Shown piece after piece: positions 8,339-15,514 of a stretch of DNA of 24,777 bases (position 1 is its first letter; each line of letters opens with the position of its first letter). Source of the stretch: Chloroflexi bacterium UBA5189 (GTDB lineage: Bacteria > Chloroflexota > Limnocylindria > Limnocylindrales > CSP1-4); the NCBI GenBank assembly GCA_002413045.1, contig DHWF01000044.1:115774-140550 (forward strand). The letters are read 5' to 3'. The notes under the pieces were generated by a model. That model saw nothing but the letters and a program-made list of their open reading frames with translations. It was not told where the DNA came from and did no database searches. The translations under genes were made by a program, and so were the position numbers.

Positions 8339-9882
8339 CCCGCACCGCCCTGGAGCTGAGCGCAGGCCTTGCTCCCGTCCGCGAGGCTCGCCCGATCCGC
8401 CCGGGCGAGCGCATCCACATTCTGGGGATCGCGGGTGCCGGCGCGTCCGCCGCCGCGATCCACGCCGCGGCCCAGCGGGCGATCGTCACCGGCTGCGACC
8501 CCGGCGGGCCATCGCCGTACACGCTGGCGCTGGAGGCCCGTCGGATCCCGATCGCCCCGTCGCACAATCCATCGCACGTCACCGACGGCCCGCATCTGGA
8601 CCGCCTCGCCGTGACCAAGGCGCTGACGGCCGTCGCTCCCGATCACCCGGAGCTGCGCGCGGCCGCGAACCGTGGCATCCCCGCCGAGCCGTGGCAGCAG
8701 CTCATCGCCGACGCCGCCGTCGGCCGCAGGCTGATCGCCGTCGCCGGCACCCACGGCAAGAGCACCACTGCCGGCTGGCTGACGTGGGTCCTCACGGAGG
8801 CCGGCCTGGACCCGTCGGCATTCGTCGGGGCGCTCCTACCCGCAGCGCTGACCGGCGGGGTGCCGGCGACGGCGCGGGTCGGCGACGGCGATGCCTTCGT
8901 GGTCGAGGCCGATGAGTACGCCGGCAACTTCGACGCCTACCGGCCGGACATCGTCGTGCTGACGACCATCGAGTGGGATCACCCGGACGTGTTCGCGAGT
9001 CGCGCGTCCGTGCTCGACGCGTTCGAGCGCTGGCTCGATCGCGTCCCGGACGCGACGCTGATCGCGAATCTCGAGGATCCGGGCGTCGTCGAGCTGCTCG
9101 GCCGAGTGGCGGCCTCGCCGGCGCGAACCGGGGCCATCGTCGGTGTCTCGCTCACCGGGCAGGCTGCCGGTGGTGCCGCGGCGTCGGGGCCGACCGAGCT
9201 GTGGATCGACCGGTCCGTGGCCGGCCGCATCGTGGACCGGACGCCCGACGGCTTCGTCCTCGATATCGACGGGCTCGCCGCGTCGACGCGCCGGGTCCAC
9301 CTGCCGGCAGTGGGGGACCACAACGCGTCGAACGCGCTCCTCGCCCTCGTCGCGGCAGCCGAGGTGGACCCCGGGCCGCCCGACGGCGTCGATCGCCTGA
9401 TCTGGGGCCTGACGAGCTTTCCCGGGATCGGCCGGCGACTGGAGCGGAAGGGCGAGGCCCGCGGCGTCGTCGTGTACGACGACTACGGCCACCATCCCAC
9501 GGCGATCCGCGCCACGCTCGCGGCGCTTCGCCAGCGCGAGCCCGAGCGGCGGGTCTGGGCGGTCTACGAGCCGCTCACCTTCCACCGGACCGCGGCCATG
9601 CTCCCCGAGTTTGCCGATGCGCTCGCCGAGGCCGACGCGGTGGCGGTCGCGAACATCTGGGCAAGCCGAGACCTGGACACCACCGCGACGTCACCTGAGC
9701 TCCTCGCCGCGGCGGTTCGCGCTCGCAGGCCGGGCATGACCGCGATGGCCGCGGGCAGCGTCGAGGAAACGGCGGCGTGGCTCGCCCGGAACGTTGCCGA
9801 AGGCGATGCCGTGCTCGTGATGGGCGGCGGCCACAGCTACAAGATCGCCGATCTCCTGCTCGAGGCCCTCCGATCTACCTGA
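8335..9882 (+). CDS. Mur ligase family protein (MurC/Mpl type)
   Basis: An ATP-dependent amino-acid or peptide ligase of peptidoglycan precursor metabolism. The 515-aa product has the three Mur domains: N-terminal UDP-binding fold (RIHILGIAGAGASAAA), central ATPase with P-loop GTHGKSTT from residue 138 and EADEYAGNFDAYRPDIVVLT followed by IEWDHPDVF, and a C-terminal domain with the YDDYGHHPTAIRATL motif. DDYGHHPT is typical of MurC (UDP-MurNAc:L-alanine ligase); the EADEYAGNF and EWDHPDVF wording also recalls Mpl, which recycles tripeptides. No other mur gene is adjacent, and it sits in an ftsK-cinA context instead of a dcw cluster. I therefore leave the specificity open. ATG 8335 overlaps the upstream stop. 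Confidence 0.85.
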   Translation: MTRTALELSAGLAPVREARPIRPGERIHILGIAGAGASAAAIHAAAQRAIVTGCDPGGPSPYTLALEARRIPIAPSHNPSHVTDGPHLDRLAVTKALTAVAPDHPELRAAANRGIPAEPWQQLIADAAVGRRLIAVAGTHGKSTTAGWLTWVLTEAGLDPSAFVGALLPAALTGGVPATARVGDGDAFVVEADEYAGNFDAYRPDIVVLTTIEWDHPDVFASRASVLDAFERWLDRVPDATLIANLEDPGVVELLGRVAASPARTGAIVGVSLTGQAAGGAAASGPTELWIDRSVAGRIVDRTPDGFVLDIDGLAASTRRVHLPAVGDHNASNALLALVAAAEVDPGPPDGVDRLIWGLTSFPGIGRRLERKGEARGVVVYDDYGHHPTAIRATLAALRQREPERRVWAVYEPLTFHRTAAMLPEFADALAEADAVAVANIWASRDLDTTATSPELLAAAVRARRPGMTAMAAGSVEETAAWLARNVAEGDAVLVMGGGHSYKIADLLLEALRST

Positions 9883-9910
9883 TTGCCGAACGCCCGCGGT
9901 CGGGCATACT
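9883..9910 (+). promoter_or_regulatory. Candidate promoter of the yajQ operon, with a palindromic spacer
   Basis: TTGCCG (9883-9888), 16 nt, CATACT (9905-9910): acceptable -35 and -10 boxes. The spacer holds an inverted repeat GCCCG (9892-9896), CGGT, CGGGC (9901-9905), which could be an operator. It lies right after the Mur ligase stop and would give a ~65-nt leader to yajQ. Confidence 0.45.
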
Positions 9911-9980
9911 GTCGGCCGATAGGGACCTTTAGCTCCGGTGTGGGCATCTGCCGCGCCGGCCCAGGGGGAGGCAACCGACG

Positions 9981-10472
9981 GTGAGTGGCGAGGTCTCGTT
10001 CGACGTCGTCAGCGAGTTCGATGCCATGGAGATGCGCAACGCGCTGGACCAGGTCCGGCGCGAGACCGCGCAGCGATACGATTTCCGCGGCGCGACTGTC
10101 GACCTCGAGCAGGGCAAGGACGAGCTCGTCCTCGTGACCGACGACGAGTTTCGCGCGAACGCGGTGAAGGACCTCATCCTCTCCAAGGCCGTTCGGCGCG
10201 GGCTGTCGCTGAAGGTCTTCGAGTTCGGGCCGGTGGAGCAGGCGGGCGGCAACAAGGTGCGCCAGAAGATCGCCCTGCGCCACGGCCTCCCAGAGGATCT
10301 CGCCAAGCGGCTCCAGAAGCTGATCCGCGACGAGTTCCCCAAGGTCAAGTCGCAGATCCAGGGCGACGCCGTGCGGGTCTCCGGCAAGAGCAAGGACGAC
10401 CTCCAGCGGGTCATCGTGCGGCTGCGAGGGCTCGACGAGGTCGTCGAGCTCCAGTTCGAGAACTACCGGTAG
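9981..10472 (+). CDS. yajQ: YajQ family nucleotide-binding protein
   Basis: A 163-aa cytosolic protein of the UPF0234/YajQ family, usual length. Recognisable stretches are the start SFDVVSEFDAMEMRNALDQ, RYDFRGATVDLEQGKDEL, the segment KVFEFGPVEQAGGNKVRQK and KVKSQIQGDAVRVSGKSKDDLQ. Members bind nucleic acids or nucleotides; a Xanthomonas homologue binds cyclic di-GMP and acts with a transcription factor. What it does here is not shown by sequence. The GTG start is fixed by a strong SD, GGGGGAGG (9964-9971), 9 nt upstream. It is first in a tight run with the microprotein, ThDP enzyme and J-domain protein. Confidence 0.95.
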   Translation: MSGEVSFDVVSEFDAMEMRNALDQVRRETAQRYDFRGATVDLEQGKDELVLVTDDEFRANAVKDLILSKAVRRGLSLKVFEFGPVEQAGGNKVRQKIALRHGLPEDLAKRLQKLIRDEFPKVKSQIQGDAVRVSGKSKDDLQRVIVRLRGLDEVVELQFENYR

Positions 10473-10476
10473 CCGC

Positions 10477-10578
10477 GTGGCTTCCTCGATCGTCGCCCGG
10501 GTGCTCATCATCGTGGTCGTGCTGATGGTCGTGCTCAGCCTCGTGCTGACGTCGCTGCCGCACCCGGTGCCGCGATGA
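10477..10578 (+). CDS. Putative 33-aa single-pass membrane microprotein
   Basis: A short frame between yajQ and the ThDP enzyme. It starts at GTG 10477, four nt after the yajQ stop, and its TGA (10576-10578) overlaps the next ATG in the ATGA pattern used elsewhere here. The product begins VASSIVARV, runs through an unbroken Val/Leu/Ile helix of about 20 residues (LIIVVVLMVVLSLVLTSL) and ends PHPVPR. It is the size and composition of a minimal transmembrane anchor. I do not recognise a family. Support is positional (it exactly fills the gap and would couple translation to the next gene) and compositional. A chance Val/Leu-rich spacer cannot be excluded. Confidence 0.5.
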   Translation: MASSIVARVLIIVVVLMVVLSLVLTSLPHPVPR

Positions 10579-12377
10579 CCGACCTCGACGCGATGGAGCT
10601 CGAGCTCGCCCCGACGGCGGACGTCGACGCGGCGCCCGAACCCACAGCCGAGCCGGTGGCCACCGAGCCCGAGCCCGAGCCCACGACCGAGGCTGCCTCA
10701 ACCGAGCCCGCGGCGCCCGCCGAGCCGATATCGGTCGGGCGGATGTTCGCCGACGCCATCCGGCGGGCCGGCGTGCGCTGGGCGTTCACCGTACCGGGCG
10801 AGAGCTTCCTGGGCCTCCTCGAGGGGCTCGAGGCCGTCGGCATCAACGTCGTCGCGACGCGCCACGAGGGCGCGGCCGCGTTCATGGCCGAGGCCCACGC
10901 CCAGCTGACGGGCCGGCCCGCGGCCTGCATCGGCACGCGCGCCGTCGGCGGCTCCAACCTCGCCATCGGCATCCACACGGCCTACGCCGATTCGAGCCCG
11001 ATGTTCGCGTTCATCGGCCAGGTGGAGCGTCGCAACCGCGGCCGCGAGGGGTTCCAGGAGATCGACGTCACGGAGTCCATCGGCCGGCTCGCCAAGTGGT
11101 CGGCAGAGCCGACGGACGTGCCGTCCGCCGCGCAGGCCGCCATCGCTGCGGTGGACCAGGCGCTCAATGGCCGCCCGGGCCCCGTCGTCATCTCGGTCGC
11201 CGAGGACCTGCTCGACGAGATGGTCCCGGTCGACCAGCAGCCGACGCTCAGCCGCGTTCCGCCGCCGCGCCCATCCGACGACCAGGTCCGCGACGTGCTC
11301 CAGCTGCTCGCCTGCGCGGAGCGGCCGGTGATCCTCGCCGGGGCTGGCGTCCTGCGGGCGCGCACCTCCAACGACCTGGTACGCCTGGCGGAGCTCCTGC
11401 GCGTCCCCGTGGTCGCGTCGTGGCGGCGCGGCGACGTGATCTCGAACGACCATCCGCTGTTCCTCGGGATGACCGGCTACGGCTCGCCGAAGGTCGTCCG
11501 GGAGCGGCTCGGGAGCGCCGATGCCATGCTCGTGATCGGGTGCCGCCTCGGCGAGATCACGACGTTCGACTGGACGGTACCCGCTGCGGGTACGCGCTGG
11601 GCGCATGTCGACATCGCGCCGGGCGCCGTGGCCTCGGACCTGCAGCCCGCCGCGATCACGGTGACCTCGGATGCGCGACTATTCCTGCGCGCAGCCGTGT
11701 CGCGGCTCGAGTCGCGCGGCGTGCTCGATGCCGCCGGCGCGGACGCCCGATCGGCACGCAACGCCGACGATCGCGCCGCCTGGGAAGCCGCCACCGTCAT
11801 CGACGAGCACCCGTGGGCGGGTCCGGGCGTCCATCCGGGCCGCGTCGTCACCACGCTGCGGACGCTTCTCCCAGACGACGGAATCGTCACGACCGACGCC
11901 GGCAGCTTCGGGACCTGGGCGGCCCGCGGGTTCCGCTTCCGCCGGCCAGGGACGTTCCTGGGCTCCACGTCCGGCGCGATGGGCTACGGCCTGCCCGCGG
12001 CGATCGCGGCCGGGCTGGTCCACCGGGATCGCGCAGTCGTCGCGCTGGTCGGCGATGGCGGGCTCGGCATGACGCTGGCGGAGGTCGAGACCGCCGTCCG
12101 GTGTGGCCTCCGAACCGTGATCCTCGTGTTCGACAACCAGGCCTACGGGATGATCCGGACCTACCAGGAGCGACGCCCCGGCGGCGCCGCCGTCGCGACC
12201 GACCTGGGCCCGATCGACTTCGCCGCTGCCGGCCGTGCCCTGGGTGCCCGCGGCGTCCGGGTCGAGGACGACGCCGGCTTCGAGCCCGCCCTTCGCCAGG
12301 CCCTCGTCTCGGATCGCCCGACCGTCATCCATCTCGTCGTCGATCGCCGCTGGGAGGGTGTCGACAGCCGACCGTGA
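10575..12377 (+). CDS. Thiamine-diphosphate-dependent enzyme (acetolactate synthase-like)
   Basis: A 600-aa ThDP enzyme of the acetolactate synthase/benzoylformate decarboxylase superfamily. After an Ala/Pro/Glu/Thr-rich acidic tail (about residues 10-50) come the PYR domain (GVRWAFTVPGESF, catalytic E98 in TRHEGAAAFMAEA), the central domain (RPVILAGAGVLRA, LVIGCRLGE) and the PP domain with the ThDP/Mg motif GDG (493-495) ending FDNQAYG, plus the GSTSGAMGYGLPAAIAAGL region. No ilvN regulatory subunit or other isoleucine-valine gene is nearby, so a role in branched-chain synthesis is not supported and the substrate is unknown. ATG 10575 overlaps the microprotein stop; its own stop overlaps the next gene (GTGA). 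Confidence 0.85.
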   Translation: MTDLDAMELELAPTADVDAAPEPTAEPVATEPEPEPTTEAASTEPAAPAEPISVGRMFADAIRRAGVRWAFTVPGESFLGLLEGLEAVGINVVATRHEGAAAFMAEAHAQLTGRPAACIGTRAVGGSNLAIGIHTAYADSSPMFAFIGQVERRNRGREGFQEIDVTESIGRLAKWSAEPTDVPSAAQAAIAAVDQALNGRPGPVVISVAEDLLDEMVPVDQQPTLSRVPPPRPSDDQVRDVLQLLACAERPVILAGAGVLRARTSNDLVRLAELLRVPVVASWRRGDVISNDHPLFLGMTGYGSPKVVRERLGSADAMLVIGCRLGEITTFDWTVPAAGTRWAHVDIAPGAVASDLQPAAITVTSDARLFLRAAVSRLESRGVLDAAGADARSARNADDRAAWEAATVIDEHPWAGPGVHPGRVVTTLRTLLPDDGIVTTDAGSFGTWAARGFRFRRPGTFLGSTSGAMGYGLPAAIAAGLVHRDRAVVALVGDGGLGMTLAEVETAVRCGLRTVILVFDNQAYGMIRTYQERRPGGAAVATDLGPIDFAAAGRALGARGVRVEDDAGFEPALRQALVSDRPTVIHLVVDRRWEGVDSRP

Positions 12378-12889
12378 GCGCCGCCCGCGACCCGTACGAG
12401 GTCTTGGGGGTACCTCGGAACGCCTCGACGCGCCAGATCCGTGCCGCGTACGTCTCGCGCGCACGGCGAGCCCACCCCGACCTCGTCGGGACGCGTGGGC
12501 TGGACGTCATGCGCTCCCTCAACGAGGCCTGGGAGGTCCTGAAGGACGACGCGCGTCGCGCCGAGTTCGACCTTGCCACGGGCGGTTCCAACGCCGCGGA
12601 CGGCGGGCAGCCCGGGAGCGGCGGGGCAGCCGGTCCACGGCGAGACGATCCGAGCGTGCCGTTCTGGACCGGCGCGAACGGCCCGCCGCCCGGGCGGCCG
12701 TATGGGTCGGTCCTCGACTTCGGGATCTACGCCGGCTGGTCGCTCGGCGAGATCTCGCGCCGCGACCACGGCTACCTCATATGGCTGCGCGATCGCGGCG
12801 AGGGCGAGCGCTACACAGCGGAGATTGCCCGAATGCTGAACTCGGAGACCGAGGAACCACCAGACACGCGCCGCAAGGGGCGGCGCTAG
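12374..12889 (+). CDS. J-domain (DnaJ-like) protein with C-terminal FGxYxGWSLGEI module
   Basis: A 171-aa co-chaperone-like protein. Residues 6-65 form a J domain (DPYEVLGVPRNASTRQIRAAY, then the DnaK-activating HPD at 34-36, and LNEAWEVLKD). A Gly/Ala-rich linker leads to a small conserved module, GSVLDFGIYAGWSLGEIS followed by RDHGYLIWLRDR, which resembles the short module at the end of some exonucleases (ExoX-C/DUF3820 type) and is found fused to J domains in Actinobacteria and Chloroflexota as I recall. The Gly/Phe and zinc-finger regions of DnaJ are missing. GTG 12374 overlaps the upstream stop. Its TAG lies within the CTAG shared with the converging gene. Confidence 0.85.
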   Translation: MSAARDPYEVLGVPRNASTRQIRAAYVSRARRAHPDLVGTRGLDVMRSLNEAWEVLKDDARRAEFDLATGGSNAADGGQPGSGGAAGPRRDDPSVPFWTGANGPPPGRPYGSVLDFGIYAGWSLGEISRRDHGYLIWLRDRGEGERYTAEIARMLNSETEEPPDTRRKGRR

Positions 12890-13134
12890 GCGCGAGCCTT
12901 CTTGCGCCGCTTCGGCGGCTCCTTCGCCGCCTTCGCCTGGGCATCCTGGATCTGCTTGAAGACCTTGCCCATGCCCGGCTGCATCAGTGCCCGAGCCTCG
13001 GCGTCGGCCTCCCGATCGCGCCGGCGGATCCGGGCGGCCTCGCGGGCATTGATCGCGTCTGGGTCGTGTCGCGGGTCATCCTCGGCGGCCACGAGCGGAT
13101 CGTCGGGCGTGGGCGCGCCGGCGTCAACGGGCAC
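12886..13134 (-). CDS. Small hypothetical protein with a Lys/Arg-rich C-terminus
   Basis: An 82-codon frame read leftward. Its third codon positions are strongly G/C, as in the neighbouring genes, which argues it is coding. The product is acidic at first (DDPLVAAEDDPRHDPDA), then a charged helix (INAREAARIRRRDREADAEA), then GMGKVFKQIQDAQAKAAKEP and a basic end, PKRRKKARA. That pattern suggests a nucleic-acid or ribosome-associated protein, but I do not recognise the family. GTG 13134 keeps it clear of the divergent GNAT gene; the frame is open to ATG 13203, which would overlap it. Its TAG shares CTAG 12886-12889 with the J-domain gene. Confidence 0.6.
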   Translation of the reverse strand: MPVDAGAPTPDDPLVAAEDDPRHDPDAINAREAARIRRRDREADAEARALMQPGMGKVFKQIQDAQAKAAKEPPKRRKKARA

Positions 13135-13153
13135 TGGTCGTTCGAGGCTCCGG

Positions 13154-13159
13154 TAGGCT
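13154..13159 (+). promoter_or_regulatory. -10-like hexamer of a putative leaderless promoter (GNAT gene)
   Basis: TAGGCT, then exactly 6 nt to ATG 13166, with no SD in between. In a sigma-70 promoter this spacing puts the transcription start on the A of the ATG. Confidence 0.5.
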
Positions 13160-13165
13160 GTTTGA

Positions 13166-13927
13166 ATGGTGGACAAGGAGCAGGCCCCGGACGAGAAGCT
13201 CAAGCGCGAGCGCGCCGGGACCTATCGAACGGCCGACGGCCGGTTCACGGTCGAGCAGACCTCGAGCGGCTGGCTCGTCATGGACGCCGAGCAGACCGAC
13301 GAGCTGGGACTGGCGCTCGCGCGTGGCCCGTTCACGACCATCGACGCGGCTCGCGCGGCGATCGCGGCTGCGCGAACCGGGCCGGCACCGACGTCTGCGG
13401 TCCGAGAAGCGCCGCAGCGCAAGGCCACACCAACGCCGGCGAGCGCCGCGAAGACCACGACCGCCACGCCGCGGCGCCCACCCCGCGCGGCCCCGCCGCG
13501 ACCAGCCCGGGAGGTCGTGATCCGCGAGATGCGGACGGTCGATGGCGACGCGCTGCGCGCGCTCTGGCGCGACGCCGGCTTCGGCTCGCTCGGGGACGAC
13601 GACCGAAGCCTGGCGCGGCTCGCGCGTCGCAACCCGGGCCTGGTCCTCGTCGCGGCGGACGGGAGTCGCGTCGTCGGGTCGGCGCTGGGGGCGTGGGATG
13701 GCCGGCGCGGCTGGATCTACCACGTGGTCACGGCGCCCAGCCATCGCCGGCGCGGCATCGCGACCAAGCTGATCGATCAGATCGAGACGGCGCTGGTGAG
13801 CCTGGGCTGCCCGAAGGCGAACGTGATGATCCGCCCGGACAGCGACGAGGGCGCCGAGTTCTGGACCGCGCGGGGCTACGCGGTGAGCACGTCACGGCAG
13901 TTCGGCAAGGAGCTCGAAACCAGGTAG
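13166..13927 (+). CDS. GNAT acetyltransferase fused to an N-terminal conserved domain
   Basis: A 253-aa two-domain protein. Residues ~18-70 form a small beta-rich domain (GTYRTADGRFTVEQTSSGW, DELGLALARGPFTTIDAARAAI) that I cannot name. A low-complexity Ala/Pro/Thr/Arg linker (~72-115) follows. Residues ~117-253 are a GNAT fold: VVIREMRTVDGDALRALW at the start, the acetyl-CoA loop VTAPSHRRRGIATKLIDQ and the terminal EFWTARGYAVST. The acceptor substrate is unknown. ATG 13166 is followed directly by an in-frame GTG; the upstream hexamer favours the ATG. OsmC lies 21 nt downstream but has its own -10-like box. Confidence 0.85.
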   Translation: MVDKEQAPDEKLKRERAGTYRTADGRFTVEQTSSGWLVMDAEQTDELGLALARGPFTTIDAARAAIAAARTGPAPTSAVREAPQRKATPTPASAAKTTTATPRRPPRAAPPRPAREVVIREMRTVDGDALRALWRDAGFGSLGDDDRSLARLARRNPGLVLVAADGSRVVGSALGAWDGRRGWIYHVVTAPSHRRRGIATKLIDQIETALVSLGCPKANVMIRPDSDEGAEFWTARGYAVSTSRQFGKELETR

Positions 13928-13936
13928 CCGCACTCC

Positions 13937-13942
13937 TATCAT
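13937..13942 (+). promoter_or_regulatory. -10-like hexamer of a putative leaderless promoter (OsmC gene)
   Basis: TATCAT matches five of six -10 consensus bases and ends exactly 6 nt before ATG 13949. No SD is present. Confidence 0.6.
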
Positions 13943-13948
13943 GTCGGC

Positions 13949-14467
13949 ATGGTTCCCAACGACCCCATCGCCGACGCCGTCCGCAGCGCGAGCGCCTATC
14001 TCACCGAGCATCCCACGGAAGCGCGCTACCGCGACGCCCACGCGCGCGCGCAGCTCGTGACCGGGCTCCGGGTGACGGTCGACGGCCTGCGCGGGGAGCA
14101 TGTCGAGACGGACATGCCGACCGGCATCGGCGGTTCGGCGACGATGCCGTCACCAGGCTGGTATTTCCGGGCGTCCACGGCGGCCTGCGTGGCCTCGCTC
14201 ATCGGAATCCGCGCCGCGGCGCTCGCCATCGAGCTGGAGCAGGGGAGCGTCGAGGTCATCGTCGACAGCGAGTCGGATGACCGGGGCATTCTGGGCCTCG
14301 ACGACGACGTGGCCGCGGGCGCGCTGTCGATGAAGATCGTCGTCGGACTGCGGTCACGAACGTCGGACCGGGCCACCCTGGAGACGCTGGTTCGGTGGGC
14401 GGTCGATCACTGCCCGGTGAGCGACACCGTGCGCCGGAGCGTGCCGGTGGAGGTCGTCGTCGCCTAG
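13949..14467 (+). CDS. OsmC family peroxidase/stress protein
   Basis: A 172-aa OsmC-fold protein. OsmC/Ohr proteins reduce organic hydroperoxides with two cysteines; both are visible, C80 in STAACVASL at the start of the long central helix and C155 in DHCPVSDTV. The segment ETDMPTGIGGSATMPSPGWYF matches the family's region before the first cysteine. The general OsmC-like subfamily fits better than Ohr, as the Ohr-type motifs are not clear. The start is supported by the -10-like box 6 nt upstream. The TAG stop lies in a CTAG shared with the converging membrane-protein gene. Confidence 0.88.
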   Translation: MVPNDPIADAVRSASAYLTEHPTEARYRDAHARAQLVTGLRVTVDGLRGEHVETDMPTGIGGSATMPSPGWYFRASTAACVASLIGIRAAALAIELEQGSVEVIVDSESDDRGILGLDDDVAAGALSMKIVVGLRSRTSDRATLETLVRWAVDHCPVSDTVRRSVPVEVVVA

Positions 14468-15207
14468 CGGCGGGTTGCTCCCTCCCGCGGGAACATGGCC
14501 TCCAGCGAGCCAAAGAATCTCGACACCCGTCGCTGCGAGGACGCGACTTCCAGCACGAACAAGACGAGGAAGGCGACCCCTCCGGCCAGCCCGGCCGTGC
14601 CCGGAGCGTGCGTGAGCAGCATCGCGACGACCGCGGCCAGCGCGCCGCCGACCGCCGAGCAGATGACGCCCAGCATGCCCGGCGTGGTCGTGAACCCGTG
14701 GACCAACCCGCCCACGGTGCCGACGATCTCCGGCCCGTACATGCCGACGACCGATCTGGTGTCGTCGAAGTGCGACGTCACGAAGTACCGCTGGAGTCCC
14801 GGCACCATCTCGTCGTAAGCGTGGCGAATCCGGTTCATCGCCTGCAGGTACCGAATGTCCTCGTTGCTGGCGCCCGAGATGCGCCCGAGGCTCGCGAGCC
14901 CCACGAACAGGTCGAGGGTCAGCACGACCGCGGCGACGGCCAGGAAGCCGTCGCTGAAGCCCGTCGCGGTCGCGATCAGGCCGAGCGCGACGAGGGTTGC
15001 CGAGAGGAACGCGAGAAACATGCCGGCGCGCGCAAACGCCTCGTTGTAGACGAGGGCGCGGGCAGACAGCAGGCTCCAATGCTCTGTCGTGAGGATCGTC
15101 AGGGCCCTCGGATCGCCCAGCGGCCCCGACCCGGAGCCTGCGTGGCCTGGATCATCGCCGCGCATCGGCATCTCGCCCGGTGGGGTCGAGATCGTCCGGT
15201 CCTCCAT
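14464..15207 (-). CDS. Conserved four-helix membrane protein
   Basis: A 247-aa protein of unknown function. After a ~50-residue soluble start (including ALTILTTEHWSLLSARALVYNEAF) come two helices (AGMFLAFLSATLVALGLIA; FLAVAAVVLTLDLFVGLASL), a ~75-residue soluble segment with IRYLQAMNRIRHAYDEMVP, then two more helices (GVICSAVGGALAAVVAMLL; AGLAGGVAFLVLFVLEVA) and a basic tail. I recall uncharacterised actinobacterial proteins with the TEHWSLL start but know no function. The SD GGAGG (minus strand, 15215-15219) lies 7 nt before ATG 15207. It is the last gene of the BNR-MoaD unit, 14 nt after the MoaD-like stop. Confidence 0.85.
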   Translation of the reverse strand: MEDRTISTPPGEMPMRGDDPGHAGSGSGPLGDPRALTILTTEHWSLLSARALVYNEAFARAGMFLAFLSATLVALGLIATATGFSDGFLAVAAVVLTLDLFVGLASLGRISGASNEDIRYLQAMNRIRHAYDEMVPGLQRYFVTSHFDDTRSVVGMYGPEIVGTVGGLVHGFTTTPGMLGVICSAVGGALAAVVAMLLTHAPGTAGLAGGVAFLVLFVLEVASSQRRVSRFFGSLEAMFPREGATRR

Positions 15208-15221
15208 CGAACCGCCTCCGA

Positions 15222-15485
15222 TCAGCCGCCCGAGACGGCGGGGACGACGTGGACGACGGCGTCGCTCGGGACCGGCGTCGTGAGCGTAGCGCGCTCGCCG
15301 GCGACGAAGACGTTGATGTGCGTCCGAATGACCGGGCCGGCGTCGAGCAGGCGGTTCCTGATTCCCGGCACCTGGGCGTCCAGGTCGGCGATGACCTCGG
15401 CGACGGTCGCGCCGGTCGCGGCGAGGCGCCGCGGCGCGCCCGGAAACAGGGCGACGAGCGAGCGGGGCAGGTGGACGTCGGCCAC
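15222..15485 (-). CDS. MoaD/ThiS family sulfur-carrier-like protein
   Basis: An 87-aa beta-grasp protein with the essential C-terminal Gly-Gly (VHVVPAVSGG) that MoaD/ThiS proteins use for adenylation and thiocarboxylation. Other family-like features are the helix ATVAEVIADLDAQVPGIRNRLLD and INVFVAGE followed by the VPSDAVVHVVPAVSGG end. No moeB, moaE, thiG or cysteine synthase is nearby, so the pathway is unclear. The GTG at 15485 lies 29 nt after the BNR gene stop, without a clear SD. As I recall, a BNR-repeat gene beside such a protein is a recurrent pair in Actinobacteria and Chloroflexota. Confidence 0.88.
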   Translation of the reverse strand: MADVHLPRSLVALFPGAPRRLAATGATVAEVIADLDAQVPGIRNRLLDAGPVIRTHINVFVAGERATLTTPVPSDAVVHVVPAVSGG

Positions 15486-15514
15486 GGCCGGTTCCAGCTC
15501 GCCGGCTGACCGGT

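Noticed and set aside
10575..12377. Calling the ThDP enzyme IlvB/acetolactate synthase
   Set aside because: No ilvN or other branched-chain gene is adjacent and ALS-specific residues could not be confirmed by eye; only the superfamily is supported.
13135..13203. Longer start (ATG 13203) for the small minus-strand gene
   Set aside because: It would overlap the start and promoter of the GNAT gene; GTG 13134 avoids this. The choice remains tentative.
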